From Saposhnikovia divaricata (Eukaryota > Streptophyta > Magnoliopsida > Apiales > Apiaceae), in the NCBI GenBank assembly GCA_036435485.1, contig CM071597.1, positions 50,141,881 through 50,205,880 of the forward strand: a stretch of 64,000 bases of DNA. Direction: 5' to 3'. A program made the position numbers and the translations under genes. Every line of letters begins with the position of its first letter. Position 1 is the first letter of the stretch. Of the stretch, positions 32,188-43,659 are shown one piece after another. Under the pieces are notes generated by a model, which worked only from the letters and a program-made list of their open reading frames with translations, was not told the origin of the DNA and made no database searches.

Positions 32188-33761
32188 GGCCCACTCTGGA
32201 CCGTTCAAGCGTGTCGAATTGCAGAAGGCTCTTGGAAACCATTTGTCATGGAAAGAAAGGTAAAAGTTTATAAATATTTCCAGCCTCTGGATGATTTAAA
32301 ATTAGTAATAGGAAATCTGCACGGCTGCTTCTCTTGTAGAGGACTCTGTTATTACTCTCTGCCTTATCCCCATATTATAGCACACATTTTAGTTTTTGTT
32401 ACTATATCTGTTTACATTAAATTATATAGGTAGATTCCACAATATTGATAAAGAGACCAGTAGTAATTAAGTATGGACGGCTTGCTAGATAAAACTCAGC
32501 TGCTCTAAACTTCAAGTGTTCCTTGTTGCTTGGAGAATAATTGGTTTCGTTGTCCTGATTCCTGAAGCTCCTCGACTGTTGGATAACACATATAATTAAA
32601 ATTGATTTCTTCCGTCATGAAGTTCCTCAACTGTCGGATAGCACATCAATGGAGCTTACATTGCATATCTATGCAATATGTTGGTTAAGGATGTTAATTG
32701 CTTACCTTATAATGTGTACAGACTCGGTAACTTAAAGTTTCTTACTTCCATAATTATAATTTTGTTCTGCTCTGTTGTGTTTGAAGTACTAGTGGCGGAT
32801 CTGGCTCCCTCTGACTAAAAGTCTACAACAGTCTCATTGGCATAAAGGTCTCATTGGCAGAAGTGGCATTACAAGGACAAATAAATCTTTGGCAAAAAAT
32901 GACAAGGAATCTAGAGAACTAGCAAGCATACGAGAAGAACTTTCTACTGATGCAGATGCTTGACGTGGCACATATTCATTTAATTTATCTAATCTTTTGG
33001 TGAATGTAAATTAGAATTATACCGTGTCTAGCTATGTCATCGTTTTTGCATTTAGTCGTTAGATGTTGAATGGTTATGTTGACAATGTAGTCCGAATGGT
33101 TTTTGGTACCGCTTTTGGGCAGGTGATAGTGATGTACCAAGGTACTCTTTTGGATATTTGGTGTGTATGATATACCATGTTAATGGTGGATTTCTATATG
33201 AACAAATGGGTCATGTCCATTTTTTTAAAGAAAAGCATTGTTATTTCCTCATAATATGTTGCCATATATTGTTAATTCCTTACTAAAAGCATTGCTATTG
33301 CCTCATAATGTGTTGCCATTTATTATTAATTCCTTACTAAAAGCATTGCTATTAAACAGAAATTTGTTGTCATTGCCACTTTAAACGATGCAATAAATAT
33401 CCAAAACAGGGTTGCTATGGCCTATTGCAATGAATTTAAATTGTTGCTATAGACTGGAAAACGTTGCTATAACAAGCATTTACAATGACGTTGAAGCATT
33501 GCTATATGGTACTATATTCGTTGCTATAGGGACCTATTGCAACCCAAGCAAAGTTAACTCCCAATTTTTGCAAAAGCATTGCCATAGCATCAATGGCAAC
33601 GGTATTAAGCCCTTTAGCAACAATTTCAAGGTGTTGCTATAGGCAATATATGGTGTAGTGAATAAACGAGGAGGCCTATTATTGTTCCTTACACGAACTC
33701 AATTCAGTTCGTGGATCGAGATCATATAAGACACAATGAGGCTAGTAATTGTCCTTTACAT

Positions 33762-35045
33762 TGTTGAGTATTGAATACAGTAAAAGAATACAGAGGGGGG
33801 TGAATGGATTCTTGAACTTTTCTACGTTCTTGAATCTTTGCAGCAAGATATGTGTTGAGTGTGTGAGATATGTAAGTGCGGATAACAAAGACAAACACAA
33901 CACAATATCACTTTAATCTAATATTTTATTAGATAAAGATTTTGCTACAATCTGTGAATACAAATGGTAGTATTCTCAGCTTCGTTTTTCTTAGAGAGAT
34001 ATTTCTTGTGATGTATATGAAAAACTTAAAACTTATCTGCTAAGAAAGTGAGGCTGTATCCTTATAGACATGGATACACCTACTTACTACAAAATAAGGT
34101 AGGTAAACAATATACTTTCCAGTCTGTCTATCTTATTTGAGTAAGAGTCCAAACGGCTACAGATTTGACTTTGCAAAGCCTGTTCAGATCCACTTCTTTA
34201 GCTCCTTGTCCCTTGTCTTATCTCTCCAAGCTTCTTTGTAGGCTTTCCAACGTGCTTTATAGTACATAGTCAAATAAAGCGTCTTGGCTTGTTGCAGGTT
34301 TCTGACTTGTACAATTCTTCAGTATTTTGTCTCCAAGAATGTATTCGAGAAGTGGCTAAGTGATTGATTCGAGAACTCGAATTGACTTGATCGATAACTC
34401 TGAGTTCTCGAATAGTTGACATATCGAATCACTTCTCGAATAGCTATTTTCTCTGGGACTCCTTGAGATATCGAATAGAGCATTTTGACATATCGAATCC
34501 CTGAGATGTCGAATAGCTTCTTTAGTCCTTGAGATATCGAATAGAGCATTGACTTGTTGACTCTTAGAGAACTCGAATGATGCTTTGACTTGTTGACTCC
34601 ATGAGTTCTCGAATAGAGTAATAGACATATCGAATCTCTGAGATATCGAATGAGATATCGAACAGTGTATTCAGAGATATCGAATAGTGTCTTCTGAGAT
34701 ATCGAATCTCTGACTTCTCGAATGCTAGACTTCTCGAATAGACAAATGTACTTCTCGAATTGGTACTTAGGCAAATTCTTCATTTCTTCAAATTCCAACT
34801 GTGATTATTTGGCAGTCTTTATCTCCTTGCTTGAGGCATGAACCTTGGAACTTCTTTCAAGCATTATTCTTGACTTTATAAGTACAGTTACACAACTAGG
34901 ATTTGATGCCTATTACAAGTACAGAACAAATAGAAACTCTACAACTAGAGGTTCCCTCAGTTAAGAGGTCATGTAGGTAATGCATAGCATTACACATACT
35001 TAGGCTTGTTATTAGATGTATTCAGGCATGCCTCTGTGACTAACA
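33762..35045 (-). repeat. 3' LTR of the SIRE-type element
   Basis: On the minus strand it starts TGTTAGTCACAGAGGCATGC after the PPT at 35046-35054, and ends ...TACTCAACA at 33762; 1284 bp. The G-rich CCATTCACCCCCCTCTGTAT block near the inner end is common in such LTRs. A possible TATA box (TATAAGG on the minus strand) lies near 34060-34066. Confidence 0.78.
34319..34760. repeat. Interspersed TCGAAT-word array in the SIRE LTR
   Basis: More than 20 occurrences of (A/C)TCGAAT, mostly as GATATCGAATAG, TTCTCGAAT or GAACTCGAAT, spaced 12-30 bp. No fixed unit length. Confidence 0.85.
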
Positions 35046-35204
35046 ATCTCCCCCAAATTGTGAGTAAGACCCTTAGTCACAATTTCATGTCTGACAACAA
35101 GCCTAACATACATAAGGATAAAACTTGACAGTACATGTATGAATTTTGATTAGCAATGTGGATAGAACTACAGGGTGAGTAATCTTACAGCCTATGATGA
35201 AGTA

Positions 35205-36475
35205 CTAGCCATTGTCATTTGTTTCCTTTTCCATAGCTTTGGCTTGCAAATCATCATATGCTTTCTGTCTTCTTTCTTTCTCCTTCCTTGTATTCTCATC
35301 CATAGCTTTTATTATTTCTGCCATAGCATCCACTTCTTCAAGCAAAATTGAGTCTTTGAAATCTTCAAGTACTGGTTTCAGAATGTTTGCAGGATAGTGG
35401 TTGAGTAGATTCATTCTGATGTGGACCTGATCCCCATTTCTCCTTTTATACTTCACCACATAGGGGTTAAACTGAACTCTACACAATCCCTTTGCCCTTA
35501 GCTTTTCTGCTTCAATCTCCAGTCTCTCAATTTCTTTCTCCCTTGCTAGCCATTTTTCAAGACTCGCTTTTCTGATTCTCTCCTCATGATCTCTCTTCAT
35601 CTTCACAAAATCAATTAGCTCCAGCTTCCATACTCTTTCCACTTTATCTTCTGAGCTCAACAATGCAATGATTCTTTCTATGTCATGTAGCTTGCCCCAG
35701 TGTTGACATCCTCCTTGTTTGAATTTCTCCTCCCTTCCATCAGTATATTTGATCTCAAGGCAGTTATCAACAATGGCAACATGGTAGATTCTTTGAGCTT
35801 GTAAGAATTGCAGTTGGTCTTCATCAAAATCTTCATCTAGTGGTTAGAGTTTTAAGCCAGGATAGATTGTCAGAGTCCTTGATTTGGATAGCTTTGGTTT
35901 CCTTGCAGCTTGTTTGAATTTGATCCTTTTTACATGGTTGCCTGGCAGTAGCATGTGACCTTTGTTTGTAGACCATTGTAGTATTCCATTAGCAGTTTGC
36001 TTTTTGAAATATACAAATGGTTTCTTGACTTGAATCTCCTTCTCTTCTTGAGGTGGCAAGACAGTTGCAGAAGCCATAGATGTAGATTTTGGTAGGTCAC
36101 TACTAACAACATTCACCCTAGACTTAGAGTCTTGTGTTGTGGTGAGATTACTGCTAGCAATGCCTAAGGCTTGCTGTTTTCCATTCTTCCTCTCATAGAC
36201 TTTCCCTTGGTCATCATCCTTCTAATCCTTGCTGTCTTTCTTCTTCTTCTTATCCTCATCCCCCTTATCACTCCTGTGATGACTTCTCCTCCCATCACTC
36301 TTGTCTTAATCTTCATCATCCTTATTCCTCCTTGGCTTGGCCATTTCTGGAATTACACCAGTTGCAATGTATGATCTGAGAATGTGCAGTGCCTCTATCT
36401 CTTCAGCGTACTTGCCCCCTTCTTCTTTTGCAGTAGATCAATGAAGGCAATAATGAGTCTGTGATTTCGAGAAGT
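35205..36475 (-). pseudogene. SIRE-type downstream (env-like) ORF, C-terminal part
   Basis: Minus-strand pieces: 36116-35844 (PFVYFKKQTANGILQWSTNK...HVKRIKFKQAARKPKLSKSR) and 35663-35205. The latter has 152 codons, Lys/Glu-rich and helical (VERVWKLELIDFVKMKRDHE, EKEIERLEIEAEKLRAKGLC, RVQFNPYVVKYKRRNGDQVH). Sequences of this kind lie between pol and the 3' LTR in SIRE-type elements and are often called env-like without proof of an envelope role. I see no transmembrane segment. Frameshifts and stops (35664-35843, 36117-36476) break it. Confidence 0.6.
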
Positions 36476-37605
36476 GTTAGGTCCACTATGATTGTAGAAG
36501 GGGGGGTTGAATACAATCAATATCAATTTCTCAAAATTTATTCGTTAAATAATTTTTACTAAAACGAATATTTTGTGCGGAATAAATTGACTCGGATTTC
36601 AAGTTGAATATAACTGTATATTAACTTGATGTGGTCTTACAAAATCAATCCAAACTATTATCAAGTGTTTAATAACTAATTAGAAAATTCGACATGAACT
36701 TTTCTAATTTAGTAAATAAATCTCAAGATAAGTACTAGGAAACTTAATTCGCTAGTAATACAAGAATCACAAGCAGACAAGTTCTATCGGATAGAATATT
36801 ACAAAGATGATGAACTTGAATTTATGTGAATTAATTTGTTCTTGGTGTTCTTGATATTTGAGAGAGAATTCTGCTGTGTTTTTCCAGGATATTGTTGTGT
36901 TCTGGTCTGCTCCTTCATTCTGTTGCTTCTGCTGTGTTATATAGGTCTGTACTCATTAGATATGACTTAAACTGCTTCAAGACCTATTAAATCAGCTGTC
37001 AGCATGACTTAATCTTGCTTTAAGACATAATTTTCTGTAGGTATGACCTAAACAATGTTTCGGTATGACCTAATCTTCAACAGTATGGTCGGTATGACCT
37101 AAACACTTTTGTCGGTATGACCTAACACCTTTCCAGAAATATCTTGCTTCGGTATGACCTAATTCCATCGGTATGACCTAATTGATTTGAGGTCGGTAAG
37201 ACCTAATCCACTCAGCAGCTCGGTATGACCTAAATCTTTATGCTTAGTATGACTTAGATTTAAGTCATGTCGGTATGACCTAATTTAGGTCATACCGAAC
37301 TAAACTTAATCAAGACATAATCAATTCAGCATTTAATTAAGTCATATTGATCCTTTTAATTAATTAATGATTAACTAATTCATGATTAATTGATACAATA
37401 ATTAACTTAATAAATGAATTAATTCTATTAGAATTAATTCATTAATTAAATGAATTAAATGATTTATATCAATTAAAAATAATTTAAATTAAATCAATAA
37501 CCAATTAATTTAATTCTTCCAAACCACGGTAAATAATAAAGAATTACCACTGACTTATGTTGACGTTCGATGTACTGTCTGGTTCATGAACGACTAACTT
37601 CAATG
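36476..37605. mobile_element. LTR-like insertion in the SIRE-type ORF, borders unresolved
   Basis: The SIRE reading frame stops near 37605 and resumes at 36475 on the minus strand, so ~1.1 kb was inserted. It begins TGTTAGGTCCACTATGATTG with a G-run (GAAGGGGGGGTTGAATAC) like an LTR, and its other end CGACTAACTTCA resembles a decayed CTAACA. I could not find a clear TSD. It holds the GGTATGACCTAA word array and an AT-rich half (37300-37540). Confidence 0.45.
36955..37300. repeat. GGTATGACCTAA word array ending in a palindrome
   Basis: About ten copies or near-copies of TCGGTATGACCTAA at irregular 20-40-bp spacing. The last one forms a 29-nt perfect palindrome at 37270-37298, with a single central T. 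Confidence 0.85.
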
Positions 37606-38206
37606 ATGCTTCTTCACTTCTGACTTTAAGCTGTGGTTTATTTCTTCTCTCAATTTTCTTGTACTTTGATTGATTTTCAATCTATCACTCGAAAAATCTC
37701 TGTCACTGTAAATGAATCCATTCACTTCAATGTTATACTGAGGCTTGATCAGATACCTGATACGTCTTCCAGTGTGAAACATCAAAACTATAGATTGACC
37801 TCCTTCTTTCTTCTGACAGAAATTACTTCCTGAGATTCCTGTAACAGATCATACGGATATTTACTTATTACAATTTGGCTTAAGTTGATTAGGATCCTCG
37901 AACTACAAATAGGCTGATTCATATGCCTTTCAATAAGTGAGATCATTGGGAATGACCAATTGTTTAATCTCTTCAACTCTGGTGCCAGACTGATAGATGA
38001 TTGTCCATGGCTTCTTAATCACTTCTGGCAGCCTTGAAGGTTGGCCATTCCTCAAGTCATCATACAGACTCTTATTGTTTTCATTTACATTCCTCTTCTC
38101 TATGAGCTCAATCAGCGCATCTATCTATGAATGTTTTAAGGCTTGTAGAGTTCTGTAGGTTAGATGCCAGATTCTGGATTTTGCTACCATCATTACTGTT
38201 AGTATT
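37600..38206 (-). pseudogene. SIRE-type downstream ORF, middle part
   Basis: Minus-strand frames 37976-37788 and 37785-37600 (FHTGRRIRYLIKPQYNIEVN, RDFSSDRLKINQSTRKLREE), preceded by LPEVIKKPWTIIYQSGTRVE from ~38050. Similar segments precede the 35205-36475 part in SIRE-type elements. Broken by stops and frameshifts. Confidence 0.5.
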
Positions 38207-39783
38207 GGTGCCCTAGAGGCAATGTATACATTATATTTATGTTTGAGTGATATTATATATTCGATATATATATGTTTATTATTGGCTTTATTTACTGCGA
38301 AATAAATAAAGTATAATAAATGTCCTTAGAACCTTGATACAAATTATATAGTTGCAAGTATGTGACTTGAACATGAGATTATATAATGATTGTATCATAT
38401 TCTTAAATGTCCCTAGCCGAGTATTATTATTACTTAGGACAATAATAATACACTAAGGCTAGTATGTTAATTGACAAGATGACCACATCTCATTGGTCAT
38501 AAGTATGAAGATACTAAAAGCAATGCATAGGTAACTGTACGTGTACAGGGTACTGGACAGACCCACAGTGAGATACATCATGATAAATAATAAATGTGTC
38601 ATATGTATTCTCACAGTGATAATGGTGTAATGATCCTTAGACCTGAAGTCGTTATAATTCTACATGAGAATTAATATATTTTGAATTCGTCAAAAGTTAT
38701 CTTTAGCCGGATAATGATAAAGGTGAATATCAGATATATTATGAATCATGTGAGAAATATGAACGATCTAGATGGGATTTAAATCTCCTGATAAAGGAGT
38801 GATATTATCGGCCTCTTGTTTGAGTGAGACTATGAAATGCATGGCCATGCTCAAATGTTGATTTGATTAAATAGTCTACTCATCGATCAAGAAAATGAAG
38901 ATTAAATTATGAAGAGGATGACACATTACATGCCTCGAGTTTAATCTATAATATCATGATTTAAAGGGATTATATTACATGGAACATTAGTCATAAAAGG
39001 TTGATTGAATCGTTGATTTAATTATTGTTTTATTGGGTAGCAATAATGTGTTACTAGACGCCGCTTATTGTTTACAATTTTATTAGAGAATAAAATTGTT
39101 GCCAATTAAATAATAACCTACAGGGTCACACACAAAGAATGTTTAAAAGGGATATTAATTTATTTCATGAATTTAAATTAATAATAATTTAAATTATGAT
39201 TTTTAAATTAATAATAAATAATAATTCAAATTTTATAAAATTAATTAAGTGAGACTTGATTAGTTAAAGTATTTTCTTGACTTATTTGATTAATTAAGTG
39301 TGACTTAATTAATTAATTTAAATAAATAAGAATTGTTTAAATAAAAAAATGGCCTAATTGTTTAATGGTCCTTTTTTCTTTATTTCTCTTTATAAGCCAA
39401 GGGTTGGCTAGTCTTCTAGGAAAAACACAACTGAAAATTTCAGTTTATACACAACTTAGAGACAAGGGAGAAATCAAGCTCAAGTCAAGAACACATCGGT
39501 TTATTTATTTTGGCTAGTACCTAATTCCGTGGCGAAATCGTTCGACGATTCAAGCAAGCATTCAAGTGTGGATTCCGGTGGAGGAGTTATAATTTTAGCT
39601 CTCAAGATCAACAAGCTAGGATCTCCATTTGACATCCATTGGAAAGCTTTAATAGGTAAGAACTTGTTCTTGAGAATTTTTTATACCATGATCATCAATT
39701 TATACATGGATCCGGGACTTGGAATTCGTTTTTAATTGTTATTTTCGTTAATTCCGTTGCGTTTTCATGCCCGAATTCCAACA
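38207..39783 (+). repeat. 5' LTR of copia C
   Basis: TGTTAGTATTGGTGCCC ... GAATTCCAACA, 1577 bp, followed by the PBS. A TATA-like TTTATAAG lies at 39389-39396. Confidence 0.88.
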
Positions 39784-39784
39784 A

Positions 39785-39796
39785 TGGTATCAGAGC
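39785..39796 (+). other. Primer-binding site of copia C
   Basis: TGGTATCAGAGC, complementary to the 3' end of initiator tRNA-Met, one base after the LTR. Confidence 0.9.
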
Positions 39797-39797
39797 T

Positions 39798-40976
39798 ACA
39801 TGTATAAATGGATGATTTGGTATTGTGTTCTTGAAAATGAATCATACATGAATTTTATGAATTTTGCCATGCTTCATTTTAACATACAAAACATTTTCTA
39901 TAAATGTTATGATTATTTGTATGATGTTATAAATTGTTATAACATGTTTTGGATGATGTACTATATGTTAGATATGTTAAACACATCATTGAAATAATTT
40001 TAGAATTGATCAAAACTGAAAATTAAATTTTCTGCAAGTTTTCGGGACATTCTGCAGGTTTCTGGAAAAACTGGAAGTACAGGTGATGCGCATTACCAGA
40101 ATGTGCATCAGCAGTATACATAGTGGGTTGCGCATGTTGGACATGCGCATCACCAGAATACAGCAGGTGTTGCGAATGTCAGACATGCGCAACAGCAGTG
40201 GGCAGACACTGTTCGCTGTATGGCAGTGTACAGAATTTTATTTTTTTTATTTTTTTTCTTTTCTTTTTCAACTTTAACTTTTTCTTTTTCTTTTGCTTTA
40301 AGAATAATGTTAGTGGCCATTATAAGAATTATTGGTATTAATCATCACACTCCTAATGCTTGTCATGATTAAAGTTTTAATAATTGAATATTTAAATCAT
40401 GGATTTAAAAATTATTATTAATTCAAAATTTTATTAATTAATTTAATTTCGAATTTTAATAATATATTTAAATTATGAATTTGAATATTATTATTAAAAT
40501 CGAATTTTGATTAATTAATTTCAATTTAATTTTTTTTATTCGGATTAAAATTTTAATTAGTTTAATTATATTAATTCGAATTTAATTAATTAAATTTGAT
40601 TTATTTATTTTAATTCCTTTTAAATAATTAGGTATTTAAATTAAGGAGTTAAAATATTAATTGTTATCTATGATATGATCATGATAAAATGTCTATAATT
40701 GTTATATGAGCATGGTGCATTGGTTATGGCCTAAAGACCCGTAGAATAAATGTTTTAATTTTATTTATGGTCTGTAATAATTAAATACGGCTTGCATGTC
40801 GTTATTCTTGTAATTATTAAATCTCGAATGCAACTCGAGTTCTTTTGTAATGTATTTCAAAACGAGCTTGGAGGCAATCAATGGAGGCTTAGGAAGCAAA
40901 GAAGAATTTTGTAATAATTAGTTATTACAACCATAGATTGACCTTGATCTTTTCATTAGCTCGAAAAGATCGCATA
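39798..40976 (+). other. 5' leader of copia C, first part
   Basis: AT-rich leader. 40080-40205 holds a short repeated block of GCGCAT(G/C) and ACATGCGCA(T/A)CA words (GCATCACCAGAATACAGCAG-type units, three degenerate copies). The leader resumes at 52250 after the Athila insertion. Confidence 0.6.
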
Positions 40977-42235
40977 TGTTAGTAGTATTTTTGTTGTTCG
41001 TTCGCAGGGAAGGACTGAATGTAATATCAAGTTCAAGTATCTTATCTCTTTACGTCTAGAAGTGTGTAAGAAGAATTTTTGGGTCTGTGTATTAACTAAA
41101 TTAACCAAGAACTAATTATAAGCACTAAGAATTAATTTTAAACTGAGATTCAAATATGTTGGAAAACAATCTAAGAACTGGGGTTCTTCACCTGGTTTCA
41201 ATACATGCTCAATATTAATGTGATATCTGTGTTCCTACCTTGCTGAAAACAATTCTTCTAAAGTTATACTGCACCCTCCCAGGCTACAATATAGTGCTTA
41301 CAGCTACACCTTAATTGACACTCCCGTGATACAATCAGAGTATATCTATAAACTGTTAATTACCAAGAATTATATGTCTCACAATTCTCCTATTAATCTC
41401 CCGATCTAATATTCAAATTATGTCTGTTAAATCATGTACTAAGATTGCAACTTTTCTCCCAAGCTTATTACAATCCCTAGAATACAATCAAAGGTTCATG
41501 ACTCCCCTAATTGTGTTAAGATCTCATTAACAAATCAGCCAGGCAGAAAATCACATAATCAAGCATGCATGAATACCAAGGAATACTACCCAATTCTCAG
41601 ATTAGAGAATTAGTTACGCATATTTAATAAAGAAAACATAATAATAATGATAATGAATGAAAACATAATATTGAAGAAAGAATTGAAGATCGAAAGTACC
41701 TTGATACGATTTACAGCTATCAATTGTTATGATTTACAATGGTAGGATGTGTTTAAATAGACTCTACAAATCTTGCCCAGCAAGATATTACCTTCTAATA
41801 CAATTAGAATTCAATTTAGGTATTAAAAATTGCCCAAAATACAATTAGAACTAGAAAAGGGCAAAACAGTAATGTTTCTGCTTCCATCTATCTGCTGGTC
41901 GTGCTTCCTGGACCCACCACACGCGGCCTGGTCGTGTGAAACCTATCCCATATTGTAAAAAATCTCTCAAGCTTCGCGTGGACTGTAAATGGGCTGAAAA
42001 CGGACTTCTAGAACTCCAGATATGGCCCAAACAGTATAAGCTGCGCAGCCCTTCTCAAAAATCCGAATTTAAATTAATTAATTCTCCAAGAACGATAGAA
42101 GCATCAACTTTAATCAACATTCTCGTAAATCTGTACAACTCAGCAAAACATATCAAAACTACAACAACTTGAGTCCAAAACAATCAATTTAAGCTAAACG
42201 GATGGATTCCCAGTGGATATAAAATCCACTTATCA
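40977..42235 (-). repeat. 3' LTR of the Athila element
   Basis: On the minus strand TGATAAGTGGATTTTATATC to ...TACTACTAACA. It is preceded (minus) by the PPT at 42236-42248 (AAGTTTGGGGGTT). Confidence 0.92.
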
Positions 42236-43659
42236 AACCCCCAAACTTAAACTGATGCTTGTCCTCAAGCATAAACAATTACAACTACCTGATTAGTACC
42301 ACTTCCGTAGGTGATCACGGTTGCATTTGGCATATGCAACAAGCCCTTTAAACCCCTAGGCAGCCCTAGTGGACGAGTAAGGTCTCGTGAGGGCCTATAG
42401 CGAATGTACCCACAAAATCCATTTAACCTAATGCAATGCAATGCATGAATGCAACTAATATGAAATATGCAACGATCCCCTTCAAACTAACCAAAACCAA
42501 CTAACAAGCAAATATCTCAAAGAATTCAACTAAATCCAAATAGAGCTCGACCAAGTTCCCGTATACTAACAATACATGACAGAAACGTGCGTGTGTGCAA
42601 TGCTCATCAGAAATACTCCCAAAACTAGGTCAAAAATCATACAAATCCTTCGCCAAGACAATCACAGGTTTATAAATAGAATAGACTGTAGACACTTCAT
42701 AACCTAGAAACACCTCCATCCTTATCCAAGGTAGACAGAAATTCATGCTTTATTACTAACTACTACTACACATATATACAAGCATGCTTATTTAACCGTG
42801 CAATGGATGAGACCCCGAAAGGCTTATACAATAATACCCATGTAGCGAGTGTTAGGTCAGTGGATCCCAGACTATAAAAGCCTTAGGTCACTAGGACTAA
42901 GTCCCCTCAGACTTAATTACTCGAGTATTAAAGAGCTCACCCTAGTTAATTTTGCATATAAACAATTTATTGACCTTTTTTTTTTCTTTTTTTTTTTCTT
43001 TTTTTTTTCTTTCTTTTTTTTTTTCTGCGATCTGGAATGAGCCTTTCTCATTTCCAACCCTAGACTACTCATAAAATATGAGCTGGCTACTAGCCATTTG
43101 ACACCTAGCCATTAACACTAAACAACTAGCATGAAATTCCTGTTTTCCCCCAAACTTAGACTTTAGTGCTCCTACGCCATCAAGGGAATAACGAAAATTC
43201 TAAATATAATCAGGTGATTAAATCTCAAAGCATCCAAACAAGCATGACCTTAACCTAGCCCAAAAGTACCCAATGAGACTGTGTAATTAGTTTTGTTTCC
43301 GAAACACATAAGTCAATTTCATAGAAACTATAAATCAACCCTCTATTCATCATTACCACACTCAATTAGACACCTACCTACCAATCAGAATCAGCTCGTC
43401 CTAAGGGATCATGAAAAATGCATGCCATGAAAATGCAACTCACATGGTATACAGAAATAAAAACAGAATGTCCTATATGAAACAAACGTAGATAACACGA
43501 ACATACATGCATGAATTATCACTAATATGCAAAACATGAAATCCTACATGAACACATATATACAACAACAACTACTAATCCCTCAAAACACCCCCAAACT
43601 TGAAAGATTCAATGTCCGCATTGAATGGAAGTAAATACAAGGGATAGTAGAAAACATAC
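42236..43659 (-). other. Athila 3' non-coding region with PPT
   Basis: The PPT lies next to the LTR. The rest is non-coding, with a T/C-rich tract on the plus strand at 42977-43025 (A/G-rich on the element strand). No ORF seen. Confidence 0.6.

Larger units (their letters stand above)
28659..33660. mobile_element. CACTA (En/Spm) transposon, 5.0 kb, non-autonomous
   Basis: The left end CACTACACCATAGATTGGCT and the reverse complement of the right end CACTACACCATATATTGCCT match at ~25 of 28 positions. The 3-bp TSD AAT lies at 28656-28658 and 33661-33663. Subterminal repeats are dense (GTTGCTATA, GCATTGCTAT, GCAATGG) at 28690-28850 and 33230-33650. No transposase reading frame was recognised. 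The interior carries intron-like DNA with a PP2C gene fragment and a nested foldback MITE. Confidence 0.92.
19678..33761 (+). mobile_element. Tat/Retand-like Ty3-gypsy element, 5' LTR to 3' region, interrupted
   Basis: 5' LTR about 19678-20190, PBS, gag-protease, pol with two RNase H blocks (a Tat-lineage trait) and integrase to 25922. A spliced antisense ORF (28200-26274) follows, then a 3' non-coding repeat region (28600-28658 and 33661-33761) split by a CACTA transposon. No 3' LTR appears before the SIRE LTR at 33762, so the element is either continued beyond the nested insertions to its right or truncated. Several stops and frameshifts show it is old. Confidence 0.82.

Noticed and set aside
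33762..33800. Retand 3' LTR start at this point
   Set aside because: The sequence does not resemble the Retand 5' LTR (19678-20190) and instead is the terminus of a SIRE-type LTR read from the other strand.
34319..34798. 159-codon minus-strand frame with repeated SISQ-type peptides
   Set aside because: It is the translation of the TCGAAT word array within the SIRE LTR, not a protein gene.
39785..39796. tRNA-Met-like sequence
   Set aside because: Only a 12-nt match at an LTR edge, that is, a primer-binding site; no tRNA gene structure.
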